From Rachicladosporium sp. CCFEE 5018 (taxonomy: Eukaryota; Ascomycota; Dothideomycetes; Cladosporiales; Cladosporiaceae): a stretch of 44,705 nt of DNA. The notes beneath the pieces were generated by a model. The model worked only from the letters and a program-made list of their open reading frames with translations. It made no database searches and was not told the DNA's origin. The DNA lies in the NCBI GenBank assembly GCA_002077045.2, contig KZ111175.1, positions 1-44,705 on the forward strand. Reading direction: 5' to 3'. The first letter of the stretch is position 1; the number at the start of each line of letters is the position of its first letter. The position numbers and the translations under genes were made by a program. Positions 22,301 through 34,597 of this stretch are shown piece after piece.

Positions 22301-25300
22301 CGTTTGAGAGATACTCGGCTCTCATCTTCTTGCGGTGACTTGGTGTCATCATCCTCTCGTTGTCGTAGTTGACAATGCTGGCGATGAAGTCGTCTTTGCG
22401 TACTACTGCAACGATGCTCCTCCAGTCTGTCGCCTTGTGACCTAGAAGCGTGCACACTGCCTCGAGCGCAAGCTTGACGCTTGATGGCGGGTTCTGCATG
22501 GAGCGCACTTCGGTGAGATGCTGGCGCTTGATGTTATTGACACTTCGCTGTGCCTCAATGACAGCAGGCTCAGCGGTCGCCAGATCCCTAAGCACCACTT
22601 CGCGCCGCTCGGCCACACCCCTCTCTTGCTTCTCAAGCGCGACCTGGATCTCCAGCGACGTAGCACGACGCTGTTCAGCCTCTCGCTGGTCTGCGACCAT
22701 GCGTTGTAACTTCTCGCTAGCCTGCACGTCTTTGCGCTCTAGCTCTGTCTTCTTCTCGGCCAGACTCTTCTTTAGGTCGGAGACCTTGGCAACAGTCTCG
22801 CGTAGCTTGTCAAGACCAACGTTAAGATGCCGCTGCTGCTCTTCCAAGCTGTCGCGCTTTTCGTTCAGCAGCTTGACGAATTGCGCAGTGAAGTCGAGGT
22901 ACTGGCGAGGCGTCAGGAAGGTTGTCTTGTTCTGCTGCCGCTTGAGCTTGTCATTGACGCCTCGCAGCGAATGGTGAACATGCACCATCGAGTTGACCAC
23001 GGCATCACGGTGCGATGGTTGCATTACGAGCTGGGAGTATTCGATCGGCAGTGTGTCGGGAGCCGTGTACGTGCCGCGATCGATGTCGACAGACTGTGTG
23101 AGCTCGTATGCCACCTGGAACAATGCCTGGTCTGACCAGTCTCCGAACCAGTTGAGGACGCACCGGTTGAACAGAGCAGGACTCGTAGCAGCCTTCGAGG
23201 AGAGGCCTTCAGTCGGAGGGTTCATCGTAAAGACGACGTGCAGGTTGCGGACGATCTGCTGCGTGAACCACTTGTACAGCTCCTCCTGTGAATCCAACAA
23301 GAGACCTTGACGCTGTGCGCCTTCCTTGCACGCCGACATGAGAGTGGCGTATTCGTCACCCTCAAACAAGCCTGGCACTTCGCCATTGGCGAGCAGTGTG
23401 TTCATGCGCTCGAGGAAACCCGAGTCCAGAACATTTGCTTCATCCATTATGAAGCAGATCTTCTCGCCCTTGCAGCCACATCGTCGAAGCACATTGCGGA
23501 GATCCTCGTCGAAGTCTTCGGCAGAGTACTTGCCATGCACCTTGATCTGAAAGACGGAAAGCCCATTCATCCATGCGACAAAGCGCGACAGGGTCGTCTT
23601 GCCACTACCGCTGACGCCAATGAGGATCAGATGACCCTGAGCTTGACGGAACACGCGATCTATGCGAAGCACGTGCTCTAGCACATCATTGAACAGGATG
23701 AGTGGCACATCAAGCTCTTCCTCGCAAAATGTCCGCAGTCTCGCCTTGACGAAGTCTCTAAGCTGGTCGCGGTCGACCGGGACGTAATTCTTGGAAAGCC
23801 AGTTGGAGAACAGAATCGGTCTTTGCAATGCTACCTGGTCGTCAATATTTGGGAAGTGCTCAAGTGCGATGCGGTTGACAGTGGCTTCAGTCCACTCTCG
23901 CTCGTCCTCCGCAATCAGCCTGTCGGAGAAGAGTCGCAAGGCTTCGTGAGCCCAGATGCGTACTAGCCCCTCCAGCGACAGAGTCTCAAGTGGCCGAATT
24001 GCTTCATAGATAGCTCGCACCCACCGCGTCAGTTCACGAGGCGAGTAGACATAATGCGGCTGAATGTCGGGGGTGAAGCGTTGTTGTGACTGGAGATACA
24101 CCTGGATCATTGACGTTGTCAAAGCGTCAGCATAGCCGCGCAGAGTCGGGATGATCTTCAAGATCGCGCTGTTGAAGGTGCCGTAGATCTGCGTCAGCGA
24201 GACCTCGCCCGGGTAGTCGACCATGACTAGTGGAGCGTGTCTGAGGAAGCGCAAACCAAGTGGCGTGCGGCCAGCATCGGTGGGAGGATTGCAAGCGCCG
24301 ACGAATTGGATGCGCTCGAGGCTGACCCAGCTCTTGGTGTTCGTCTTCCAGAAGCCGCCATGCTCCACAAGCTGTCTGAGGAAGGAGATAACACGCTGTG
24401 TGCCATATTTGTCGGGTGCTGGCAGATTGATCTCATCGCAGAACACTACGAGCCAGCGTCCGATCTGCTTGGGTGCCATCGTCACGCCGCTGAGCGACTT
24501 CTTGTAGTCACAGTACTGCTCCAGTGTCTTGACGAGCAGATCTGGCGTAGTCGCGTTCGAGAAATTTAGTCCGACGACTTCCATGTTCGGCAGCTTGCGC
24601 AATGCGCTGAACAGGGTCATGGTTTTGCCAGAGCCAGGTGGACCGCAGAGCAGCAGTGGCTTGTGCTCAGCAAGGAACGAGTACAAGATCTCCTCATGAC
24701 GGACAGTGTCCAGTGTGGGCACTACCAGGTCAGTCTGCGTGACCGAGTGAGTGTTCACCTCGATTGTTGGTACTTGACTCTGCCATGGCGTCCAAGTGGC
24801 GTTCGGCAGTGTGACATCGTAGTCGATCAGTGATGCAGTTTCACTGAGCGTAGGAACATCGACCGTGGCCATGCTTGCGATGTAGTTGCCGAAAGTCATG
24901 CGCTCGACTAGTGGACAATCTCCAGTGAACGCCCAGACTGCGCCCAGAAGGAGTTTCTTGGACAAGTATGCCTCGATCTGCTCGTCACCTAAAGGGAAGT
25001 CAGAGTGTTGAACGTTGTACTCCAGTACCGAACGGCATGCCTTGCGCATGAGGGAGAAGAGTGTGCCCAGCGCACGAATAGATGTGAACTCCATGATGTG
25101 GTGGTACGGCAAGCAATTCTTCAACGCCTCTGTCAGGAAATTGTTGCTCGTCAGCTGGCGCTGCAGTATGTCGGCCATAAGTGATTGGCTAGCGACTCTA
25201 AGATCGGTGGAAGCAGGCGTTGCTGCATCCTCGTCAAGGTCTTCGAACGTTGCAGTTCGCAACTGAGCAATATATCTCGACATCATCACATCGACGTCCA

Positions 25301-28300
25301 CAGTATCGTCACTGAACCAAACCATACCACAACGGCTAACCGTCGCAAGTGTGGCGTACTTCAGTGTCTCGACTTCGAACATGATGCGGACATTCGGAGG
25401 CAAGCTGAGGCGCTCACCATTCGGCAGCGTGAGCAGCTTGTTGTCGTCCAAGACACTGTTCAGATTCTCGACCCACTCGGGATCAACGTCGCCATCAAAG
25501 ACAATCCAATGCCGCTTCGTCTCCTCGCCTCGGAGATTGTCGACCACCTTGCGCAATATGCTGGTGAATAGTCCGTCCGTCCACTCACGCGTCGTGCTGT
25601 CGAGACTTCCGTACAGGCTTTCCTTGGACATCACCTTGGGATCGATGACATGACAAACGCCCTCAATGCCATCCACACGCTGGAGAGCGGCGAGCAGAGT
25701 CTGCCATGCATTTGACTTGCCCGTGCCAGAGCTGCCAACCATCATGACACCGTGGTGCAAGCTCTGTATCTGGTACAGCTGAAGGACTTTGGTCATCCAG
25801 ACGTCGGTGGCAACCAGCTTACGCTCTGCAACAACCTCGTGCAGCGCTGCTCGGAGGCTCTCTAGTGCAGCGGGTACGTACTGAATTCCAGGAAAGGCTT
25901 GCTGCTCAATGGACACCATCAGCGCCGCATCCTCGCGCACAAGCTTGGGTGCGATCGTCTCACGGATGCTCTGAACCAGTATCTGAGCCTCCATGTTGGC
26001 TTCCACGACCGACTCCTGAGCTCCAGACAGGCGCAACCGCTTAAGTCCGCCAGAGCTTACAAGCACACTCTTGAGTGCTCGCAGGCCGAAGTCGTAGTGA
26101 GGCTGATTGGACAAGATGCTGCTGCACTGGTCAAAGAACGGCACAGTCTGGCGAGAGAGTGTCTTGGCCTCGGCGAAGCCTTGTGAGTACAACATGACCT
26201 CGGCGATGAGCTCCTTGTCAGGCTTCGACATTGCCACGCTGCGGAAGAGCTTCTTCAGATTGTCGGGTAGGTTCGATCGACCAGCATATCCGGGATTCAT
26301 GGTGATGAACATGCCAGTCAGGGCGTGCACCTTGAGCTGCCTGCCAACGAGGTCTATCTGAGCGTTCGGATCCGTGATGCGCTTACGCAAGCCGAGCTGA
26401 ATGTTTTGGATCTGCTGTGATACGGCTGATAAGATGCGCTCCTCAAGACGGTTGAACTCGTCGAAGCAGCCCCATGCACCGACTTGAGATATGCCGAGAA
26501 AGATGCGACCCATGGCTTGAAAGTCGAAGGTATCGTCGCAGTTGAACACTAGGGTGAAGCGACCAAGCTGAACACCAAGCGCCTTGACAGATTCTGTCTT
26601 ACCTGTGCCAGCCGGTCCGTATGGCGAGCCACCTAGTCGCTGAGACAGAGCTTGCGACAGGGTGAGAAAACAGCGGTCTGTAAGTGGTGTTCGCACAAGA
26701 CGCTCAGGTACACCAAGATACTCAAAGCCGTAAGCCAAGGTCGCATTGGCCACCTGGATCTGTACTCGGTCAAGTGGACTGGCATCGCCGTCGAACTCAT
26801 ACCTCATTGCAAGCAACCAGAGGTAGTGCTTTGACGAATCAGCGCCGCCCTTGATTAGCTTCTCTATGAGATCTCGCTGATGCACGAATTCGGTGATCAA
26901 ATGCTCGCATTTCTTACGGTGTAAGGAGTCGAGGTCTTTGAGCACAGTCGCAGCCAACACCTTCAAGCGATGGACTTGCGACTCGAATAGGCTCTGCAGT
27001 GCGTTGCCGCCCTTGTCCAGTGCAGCGCTGACGCGGGAAGTCCAGCAACATTGAGCGGCGAGCACGGCGATCTGCGCTGGGTACGTGGCGATGTAGCTGT
27101 CGAAAGCCTCGTCATCGTCATCACTGAGCTGAGCGAAGGCTGTGACGCCCTCATTCAGGGTCCCTGCAAGAGTGTGCCGCATGGAGTCTTCCAGTGCCTT
27201 GAGCCATTCATTGATCTTAGGCGTAGTCGCTAACGAGATGGGCTTCCGGAGGACCAGAGTCTCGCCCTCCTTCGATGTTGGACCGGTGATCGTAGTCTCG
27301 TTCTCAATAGTCAGCCCAGCGATGCCTGCGAACATCTTGCGAAGATGCTTAGCAATGCGCAACGTGTCATTGCTGTTGCCAATGATCTCGAGCAGATCCT
27401 CGTCGCCGACGAAGTAGAAGCGTGGAAACGCAACACGCTCCCTCTCCAGGTACTCACCGAGCGCCTTCTGGATCTTGTTGAGCAGATCCGCTAAGCGTTC
27501 GAGGGACTTCTGCACTTCTGGAATATTGAGCACTTCGAGTACTTGTGGCGACTTGTACACCTTCTTGAGCACCGCCATGAACTCGCTGTTGATGTTCGCG
27601 AAGCGCGATGACTCGACAGGGAGCAGGTGCTTGATGTCCGCATTACCGGTGAAGACGCCTTCGAGATAGACCCATTGTCGCTGCACATCGATCCAGACAT
27701 CGAAGAGTACATGCACTCGATTGAGCCTGTCTTCCCATGCCGATGCCTCCTCTTCGAACTCCTTGTAGTATGGCGAGTGTCTCATCGCCTGTAGAGAGTT
27801 CAAGTTTTCGCTGCACTTCGCGAACAGTTCGTCCCAACCACGGATGAGTCGACACTTGTTCTGATACTGCACAAGGTCGAGGCTGTAGCTCTGCCAGTGC
27901 TCCCACACAGAGCGTACGAACTCCTCGAGTGCCATCTCGCCCTGCGCTTGCGTGATGACATCCTTGATGACCGCCTCGCTAGGGCCCAGTCGGAGGTCCC
28001 ACACATTGCCCAGTGTCATTGAGACAGCTGAGTAGCGTTTCGAAGGCTGTAACGCTTTGAAGACCTTCGTCCAATGACGCTCTCGCACAGCATCAGATCG
28101 CATCTCCGTCAGCAGAGGATTGACTTTGAGCAGTTGGCGCAGCTCAGACTGCACGTGCTCGAATGCAGCATATTGCCGCATACGACTGGGCATCTCTTTT
28201 GTGGTCTTAATGAGATTCTCCAGTGACTGCCGAAGCTTGCGAGGCTGTATGCTGTTCCAGGGCTGGTCTCGGAGGTCGCTAATTTGTGCCCATACTATGG

Positions 28301-31300
28301 ACAGATTGGCCCACACGGACTTGAAGTCCTGCACCTCCTCTAGCAACGTGGCGAGCATATTGTCCGGACTCGCAGGCAGTTGGAGCGCTTCCTTTGCCTT
28401 CGAGACCATATCTGACTGCTCGCTCAGCTGACTGAGCTCCCGATCGAAGCGATCAAGCGTCGATACTGCTTCTGCTGGTGGTATCGAGCCTGCGACAGGG
28501 CGCTCCTCGTTCCAGCGCTCGGTAACTTCAACGACACGCCTTGACACCACACCATCTTCAGCAGTGATCTTAGAGCGGAGTGCGTCGGATTGGTCTGCGA
28601 TCAGCTTGCCCTTTCGCTCGAGCACTTCAAGCAAGGCGGTCCACTCATGGTCGACTTGTTCCACGTACAGCCAATCTTTGGGTTGCTGGAAGCGCAGGCG
28701 CGACAAAGTCTGCTGGCCTTGACGGAATGTGTCCATCTCAGGCTCCCAAGTCTTCACGTTCCGCTTGCAGGTCTGGACGACGGTAATGAATGATACCGCC
28801 TGCGATGTCGATGCGGTCTGCATACTTTGACCCTCGAGATCCTTTCTGGCCCGTTGTAGCTCAGTGTAGAGGTCTACCATGCGAGTAGCAGACAGACTGG
28901 CGAAGTGGCCAAGTAGGTCATGCTGCCATTGATCGTACTTGGCATTGACTTTAGCTTGCACTTGCTCGTAGTCTATCACGAGATGGCCAAAAGAGCGACG
29001 CATGCCAGAAGTATCGAATGTGTCACGCTTTTGGCGGATCTCTTGGATCAGCTGCAGCCACAAGTCCAGCTCATCACCGAGGTCGTCCTCGACTTGGTCG
29101 AGCTGCAGGTCCCAAAGTGATTGGAATTGCAGCCACTCGTCCACGTAGCTTTGAGCAGCTTCAATCTTTCCCTCGATGCGCTCGTACAGAGGTGCTAGGG
29201 TGCCGAGTGACATGATCGCAAGCTCGGCGTATCTGTTGGTAGATGCAGAGTTGCCGGCAGTGAGAGCGGTGTCAAACCGGGAGGCCTGTACTCGCGGCAG
29301 ATCACACACCGTTCCTAGCCAAGCCTGCAGATTTGCTAGAAAGCCAGCTCTTGCAGTGGCGAGCGGAGGCTCAAGTCGTATGAGTTGACTATGCATTACG
29401 ATGTCGTGTGTGTATGGTTCGATGTTTGATACTCCGACCACCTTATGTGCGATGGGATGGGGATTGTCAAACTCATCTGCCCAGTCCTTGAGCGCCTGCT
29501 GCAGCCGCGAATGAAGTATGTCAACAATCTTGGCGTTGAGACCATCGACCCAGAAGGGGATGTTGGCATATGAGTCCAGGTTGAGCTGATCGACGGCGCG
29601 TTGTGCAGCTTCTAATTGTGTTCGCAGAGCGTCTTGCGTGAAGGCACAACTCTGCAGCTCCTGAAGCGCTGCATGAGATGCCGTCTGTATGGTCACAAGC
29701 GTCGAGACTTTGCTTTGCAACGTCGAGATAGCGTTGCCAAGGTCACCCACAAACTGCACATGCCGATTGTCACCTGCAGGTGCACGGAGGGCGACACCTT
29801 CTGCAGACTCCTTGCTCGCCTGCCGCATGTGCACATCGTAAGCGAGAACAAAAGTGTCCCATCGAAGTGGTGCGCCCTTGGCAATGAAGCCCTGGACAGC
29901 GCTGCGGTAGCCGCTGAGGAGTACAGCAACAGGCTCCATACGTTCGATGGCAAGGTTTGCCTGCTCGTAGGTGTTGAGACTCTCCATCAGGCTGACAGCG
30001 AACGGGTACACTCTGCGTGCCTCCTTCGAGACATTGCTGATCGCATGCGGCACACTGAAGTTGAGCCAGAGCAGGTTTCTAACTTCCTTGAATAGTGTGA
30101 TGACCTGCGAGTCAAAGTTGACGTGAATGTCAAGTCGATTGCCCTGAACTCTGTTATGTACGATCGTGAATAGTCGACCCGAGATACTGAGGTGGCGCTT
30201 TGTGATATCGCGCAGCCAGTCATCAAAGATAGGACGTGTGTTCAGGCGCTCGCGGAACCGCTCACCCAAAGCGAAGAGCCGCTGGCCTTCGGTGTGCTGT
30301 GCCCACTTCGAACCAAGGATGTCTTCAATTCTGCTCATGTAGCTATCAAGCTGGCGCTCGACTTGACGAGCGCGGATGACGGCACCAGAGATGGGAGGCA
30401 GGTCGTGCAATTGAGCCATGGCGTGTGATTCAGACTGGCCGTACTGATGTGTGAAGCGTACTTGGAGTCCTTCGATGTCATCCTTGACGTTGTCAATGAG
30501 CTGGGTTTGGTACTCTGCGATGGCGCCACGGATCTTCGGACGAACAAAGAGGGCGTTGAACTTGGCGAACACCCTGAACATCTCAGTAGCAGTCTTCGCG
30601 ACAGCTAGCCGATCGCGTAGCCTTGCTATGATAGAGTTCTCTACTCGAGCAGTGCGCTCGTTGTACGTTGTCTCGGCCTGAGCCCAAAGACGCTCGCCTT
30701 CAGGGGAGACGTCCAGAACATCGACATCCTTTACGGCGCCATACGCTTGCTGAATGTCTTCAATGGCATCGACATCACCCACGCCGTCAGCGAGCAGGGA
30801 CTCGTCTGCGTTCTCGTTGGCTGCATCATCTCCGCCAAGTACGCTGCCGATGGTGCGCTGCAGCTGCTCGTGATTTCGACGGAAGGTCTCGACATAATCA
30901 ACCCGGTCCTGCGTCTTCCCATGCTGCCTAGAGACCTTGATGGGCACGAACTTGTCGCTCCGTCTTCTGGTCATTTCTCGGGCTACGTTCGTGAAGTCCT
31001 TTACAGCATCATCCCAGACCTCCCAGATCTCACCGATTTTGGCGGTCAGTTTCAGAAAGTCTTCGAAGTCCATCTGCATGAGCACTCTACCGTGCACGAG
31101 GTCATGGAGCCGTGCATCGATGTCGCCAGAGATAGCCTCGACCAGCTCAATCGCGCGCTTGATGGGGTACTGTGGGCAGAGGCGAAGCTTCTTGTTGAGA
31201 TGACTGAGCACCTCCTTAGTGGCTTCGTAGAGCTTACCGACTGATGTGCAATTCAGTACATCCTCGATCGGGAATGCACTGAAGATCTGATTGTACCTCT

Positions 31301-31530
31301 GCACGCGGTCTTTCGCTTCCCGCAGGCCAGTGTCCGTGGCGAAACTGGCGGTGGTACCGTGTCGCTTCGCCTTCTCCAAGATCTTCATCGAGAGTTGTAC
31401 GCCTGATCCTGCAAGCTCTTCCTCTATGCCCTCGATCGCCTGCTCCATTGACAGCCAGAAGTTCTTCTCTTGCGTGGCGTTGCCCACAGGTCTTTCATCT
31501 GCCTGCTTGGTGAAGTCTCGGATCTGTCGT
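19392..31530 (-). CDS. nudA: Cytoplasmic dynein heavy chain, N-terminus lost in assembly gap
   Basis: This is the minus-end microtubule motor that drives nuclear migration and endosome transport in hyphae. The visible 4,045 residues are one uninterrupted frame. Counted from the first visible residue, they hold the N-terminal tail and linker and then six AAA modules. P-loops lie in AAA1 (GPAGTGKTES, about 1635), AAA2 (GSSGTGKS, about 1930), AAA3 (GPPGSGKT, about 2295) and AAA4 (GVSGSGKTT, about 2637). Walker B strings are CFDEFN in AAA1 and IMDEANV in AAA4. The coiled-coil stalk runs from about 2890 to 3190 and encloses the microtubule-binding domain. AAA5 and AAA6 follow without P-loops. The protein stops soon after LGLPANAEKLLL, lacking the long C-terminal domain of animal dyneins. 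The gap at 31531 removes the start, probably 100 or more residues. Identity is certain. Confidence 0.97.
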
Positions 31531-31630
31531 NNNNNNNNNNNNNNNNNNNNNNNNNNNNNNNNNNNNNNNNNNNNNNNNNNNNNNNNNNNNNNNNNNNNNN
31601 NNNNNNNNNNNNNNNNNNNNNNNNNNNNNN
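31531..31630. other. Assembly gap of 100 N
   Basis: Exactly 100 unknown bases separate the dynein N-terminal region from the Rho4 C-terminal region. A round 100 usually marks a gap of unknown size. The missing DNA should contain the dynein start, the intergenic space and the Rho4 hypervariable end with its CAAX box. Reading frames that cross the Ns fuse unrelated genes and are not real. Confidence 0.97.
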
Positions 31631-32450
31631 GTCGTCCTGGCCTCGCACTGCGATGTCGATGGCTGTGTCGAAGATCTCGTGGACACCGGTCATCTCCTTC
31701 GACGAGCACTCCATGTACAATGCGCCCATCTTTGTCGCCACGGCTTTGCCTTGTTGTTGCGTCACGGGCGTGAGACCTTGGGTCTTGAGAAGCTCGATGC
31801 AAGTTCGCTTATTCCGGAGATCTGACTTGAGGCCGCAGAGGATTATGGGCGTTGTTGGGCAGAAGTGGAGGACTTCGGGGTACCACTGCGGATTGTCAGT
31901 ACAGCGTCGATGGAGATTCGCTTTGCGCAACGTACCTTGTCCAGCACATTTTCCAGCGAGTTCGGGCAGTCAATCGCAAAGCACACGAACAGCAGATCTG
32001 TCTCCGGGTACGACAGCGGCCTCAATCGATCATACTCCTCCTGTCCAGCTGTATCCCAAAGCGCCAACTCCACGCCCTTCCCGCTTGGCTTGTGCTCGAC
32101 ATGTGTGATGTAGTTCTCGAAGACTGTGGGAACATATTTCTGCACAGCTAATCAGCCTCTCCGTTCCTACATCCCCCTTCTGAAGCTACTGTACTCACCT
32201 CCGGGAACACTCCCTGGCTATAGCTGATCAAGAGACATGTCTTGCCGCATCCTCCATCGCCCACCACAACGAACTTCTTGCTGTACTCTGGCGGCGCCGT
32301 GATGTTCGTTCCCGCGCTGCCGGCTGCACTACTGCCGTCCGATCCTCGTGTACTGCGTCTGTTATAGCTGTCCGCGCGACCGGATGTAAGTGATCGGCCA
32401 GACGTCTTGCGATTGAGATTGTCGTAGTTTTGCATTGCTTGGACGGACAT
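31631..32450 (-). CDS. rho4: Rho4-type small GTPase, C-terminus lost in gap
   Basis: Rho4 is a fungal Rho GTPase used in septation and cell-wall organisation. Three exons are visible: 32450-32199, 32139-31936 and 31885 to the gap, with introns of 59 and 50 bp, giving 237 residues. An N-terminal extension of about 55 residues rich in Ser/Arg/Gly is typical of Rho4. The G1 loop is VVVGDGGCGKTCLL, the effector region is KYVPTVFENYI, G3 is WDTAGQEEYDRLRPLSYP, G4 is LKSDLR, and G5 is MECSSKEM. The introns fall between FPE and KYV, and between LDK and WYP. The sequence stops at AVRGQDD, so the polybasic and CAAX membrane anchor is missing because of the gap, not mutation. The gene diverges from the RNase P/MRP subunit gene on the plus strand. 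Confidence 0.94.
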
Positions 32451-32945
32451 CGTGGCGCAGTCGCCAATGAGTATCAATGAGGTGGGGCTGTATGGATGCG
32501 TGGTTGTTGGGGAGGTGGTGAGGAATGCTTGGGATCGTGAATAGCGAGTGTGGGTGGTGTCGAGTGGTGGTACGCGAATCTTGGGTAGGAAGCGCGATCT
32601 TCGGCCAAACAGTCTGGTTGCTACTAGCAACGGCACGGCACGGCATCTTCGACGTGTGACTCTGCTTCTATCGCTTTGCTCCATCTATACATCATGGATT
32701 TACTGCACCAACGAGCGGACTGCTCTAGAGGTCCTGTGACCACATGCAGCCTTCGGTCAAGTACATTGTTTGGGGCGACATGGTATCGGGAAGGAGCGGC
32801 GCATCGTGATTACCGCGCGAGATCAGGCCGCCAAGATCATAAAGGTGACTTCATCTCGACTTTAGCAATCGTACTTTCCAATCATACCGTACAACATGAA
32901 TTGTTAGATATATTGGCGCCCATCTACGCGCTTCACTGTCGTGCG
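32451..32945. other. Divergent promoter region between rho4 and the Rpr2-like gene
   Basis: The two genes start about 500 bases apart and run in opposite directions, so both promoters should lie here. The frame of the plus-strand gene is open back to 32676 but shows no conserved sequence before 32946. No other feature was recognised. Confidence 0.5.
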
Positions 32946-33521
32946 ATGGGGACCAGACAGATGGACGCTCGCGCAGGCTATCTAGCCTCCTCTTCCGATG
33001 CACTCTCAATCGCTAGTCCCGTAGTGTCTGCGCACATGCACATAGTGAGGGAGGGTCTCGACAGCAGCATCAAGTCCGCTCGGCACAGCCATTGCACAGC
33101 ATGTGGGCGTCCGCTCGTGCTTGGCTTGTCCTGCGATCAGGTCAAAGGGCTTCCGCCGCGCACGAGGTCAGATCGCTTGCGGTCTTCGAAGGTCAAGACC
33201 AAGCGCATTCAGTGTACACCTTGCGGTACTGAGCAAATCATACACTGCAACCCGCGTCAGCGGTCCTTACCTTTTGCAAAAGCAGACACCACGGAGGCAG
33301 CCTTCAAACCCTTGTCAGTGCCCGAGGGCAAGCCGATCCTGGGAGAAGTAAAACCTCTACCGACTACGGCAACTCCCAGGAGTGCAGCAGCGGCACCGGT
33401 AGCTCGCAAGAAGTCTCGGGCTAAGAATGCAGGCTTGCAAGCACTACTTGATAAGTCCCGGACAGAGTCCCCGAAGCCAGTAGGGTTCGGTCTAGATCTC
33501 ATGGATTTCATGAAGACATGA
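32946..33521 (+). CDS. RNase P/MRP subunit, Rpr2/Snm1/Rpp21 family
   Basis: Members of this family are zinc-ribbon proteins of the ribonuclease P or MRP complex, which process tRNA or rRNA precursors. The ORF gives 191 residues from 32946. An ATG at 32961 (MDARAGYL) is an equally good start, and the frame is open upstream without conservation. An N-terminal helical region is followed by a zinc ribbon: CTACGRPLVLGLSC, then RIQCTPCGTEQIIHC. The tail is basic (KKSRAKNAGLQALLDKSR) and ends GFGLDLMDFMKT, which is typical of fungal Rpr2-type proteins. I cannot say whether it serves RNase P, MRP or both. It diverges from rho4 and converges on paralog A, with a 138-base space. Confidence 0.8.
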   Translation: MGTRQMDARAGYLASSSDALSIASPVVSAHMHIVREGLDSSIKSARHSHCTACGRPLVLGLSCDQVKGLPPRTRSDRLRSSKVKTKRIQCTPCGTEQIIHCNPRQRSLPFAKADTTEAAFKPLSVPEGKPILGEVKPLPTTATPRSAAAAPVARKKSRAKNAGLQALLDKSRTESPKPVGFGLDLMDFMKT

Positions 33522-33659
33522 CGCCCGTTATGCCCTATCCACCCCTGGTGCCGAAGTAGACCTGGCCATCAGACTCCACGAGAAATCCTACCACAGTCAT
33601 ATAGACCGGACCTTTGGCTGCGATCGCATAGCCATCTCGTTGCCACAAGAGCACAGTAT

Positions 33660-34422
33660 TCAGGCATCATCGCCGATCGCCTCAGCCTCGCCAGTTTCCT
33701 CCGCTTCGCCGGTCTCCTCGGCTGCATGAACCTCGCCAACTCCCTCGGTCTCACCAGTCTCCTCGGCTCCGTCAGCGCTGTCGGCCTCGTCATCTCCCTC
33801 AGCCTCCGCAACCTCTTCAGTCTCACCGACTGCTTCGATCTCGCCAGATTCTTCAGCTCCGCCAGCTTCCTCAATCTCGCCGGCCTCCTCAGCCTCGCCA
33901 GCTCCCTCAATCTCACCAGTCTCCTCAGCTTCGCTAGCCTCCTCAGTCTCGCCAATCTCCTCCTCCTCGGCAACCGGACTATCTTCCTTACCCTTCTTCG
34001 AGGTACCCTTCTTCTTCGGCGGCGCCTCTTCGTCATCTTCGCCGACAGTGGCACCTTTGATAAGCAGTCAGCACCACGTTCGAACGCCAAATGTCGCCGG
34101 ATGCACCGCTCACCCTTGCGCTTCCTTCCCTTCGCCTTCGTGATCGGCACTGCAGCTTCAGTGCCGCCATCCGCGTCGTTCCCAGGCGCCATGAGCGCCT
34201 TGTAGAGCTTATAGTAGGCTCCCTCAGCGCTGCTGGTGGTGGTGTATCCGCCTAGCCGCATGAACGTCTGCATGTTGACCTGTGTTGGTCAGCTTTGCTG
34301 CGGTCTGCGATGTGGTGGTGAGGTACAAGGCTCACTCTCGGCCTAGACTCGAAGGACTTGAACATGATTCCGAGGAGGACGAGCTGGCGTGGCGTGAGAG
34401 TGGGTCCTTTCGTGACGGTCAT
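33660..34422 (-). CDS. Paralog A of clustered small nuclear-type family
   Basis: One of six related small genes here. Exons are 34422-34336, 34279-34114 and 34054-33660, with introns of 56 and 59 bp in phases 0 and 1; the product has 215 residues. Exon 1 encodes the first half of a short helical domain (LTPRQLVLLGIMFKSFESRPR). Exon 2 completes it (VNMQTFMRLGGYTTTSSAEGAYYKLYKALM) and ends in the basic GRKRKG patch. Exon 3 is a long acidic tail of about 130 residues built from degenerate GEAEEAGEIEE-type units. An upstream in-frame ATG at 34479 is possible, but the paralogs support 34422, which places Leu-Thr-Pro-Arg-Gln at the same distance from Met. The design, a helical domain then basic patch then acid tail, suggests a chromatin or DNA-binding protein. 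That function is inference, and I know no named family with certainty. Confidence 0.82.
33669..34010 (-). repeat. Degenerate acidic repeat tract in paralog A
   Basis: The tail of paralog A is built from imperfect units of about 15-24 bases encoding patterns such as GEIEEAG, GEAEETG and GETEGVG. The DNA period is visible in both strands, which explains a Leu/Ser-rich antisense ORF. Such tracts often vary in copy number between strains. Confidence 0.6.
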
Positions 34423-34591
34423 GGTCGTGGTGTGGGTTGGAGTAGGTGTAGGTGTAAGAGAGGGTGGATGAGTGTTCAAGAGTAGTCGAGGAATGGGCTG
34501 GGTGTTGAGTGTTTGGAGTTGTCCAGTGTGCTGGAGGCTGCGATGTTCTCGGAAGAGATTGAGCTCAAACAGCAGATGAGAGCTGTGCTTG

Positions 34592-34597
34592 CACGTG
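34592..34597. promoter_or_regulatory. CACGTG E-box upstream of paralog A
   Basis: CACGTG with flanks GCACGTGC lies 170 bp upstream of the paralog A start. On that gene's strand it reads TAGCACGTGCAAGCA, close to the copy before paralog F (TAGCACGTGCAAAGCA). CACGTG is bound by fungal bHLH factors such as Cbf1-like proteins. Confidence 0.5.

Noticed and set aside
23672..23680. GCACGTGC inside dynein coding sequence as an E-box
   Set aside because: Lies in coding sequence far from any start; it shows that the 8-mer occurs by chance and was used to temper the promoter claim.
19392..31802. A 4,136-residue ORF crossing the N run
   Set aside because: The part before the Ns is antisense or out of frame to the Rho4 gene and reads as nonsense; only the dynein part to 31530 is real.
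33726..34205. Leu/Ser-rich plus-strand ORF resembling leucine-rich repeats (159 residues)
   Set aside because: It is the antisense of the Glu-rich repeat tail of paralog A; GAG/GAA codons read backwards as Leu/Ser/Phe.
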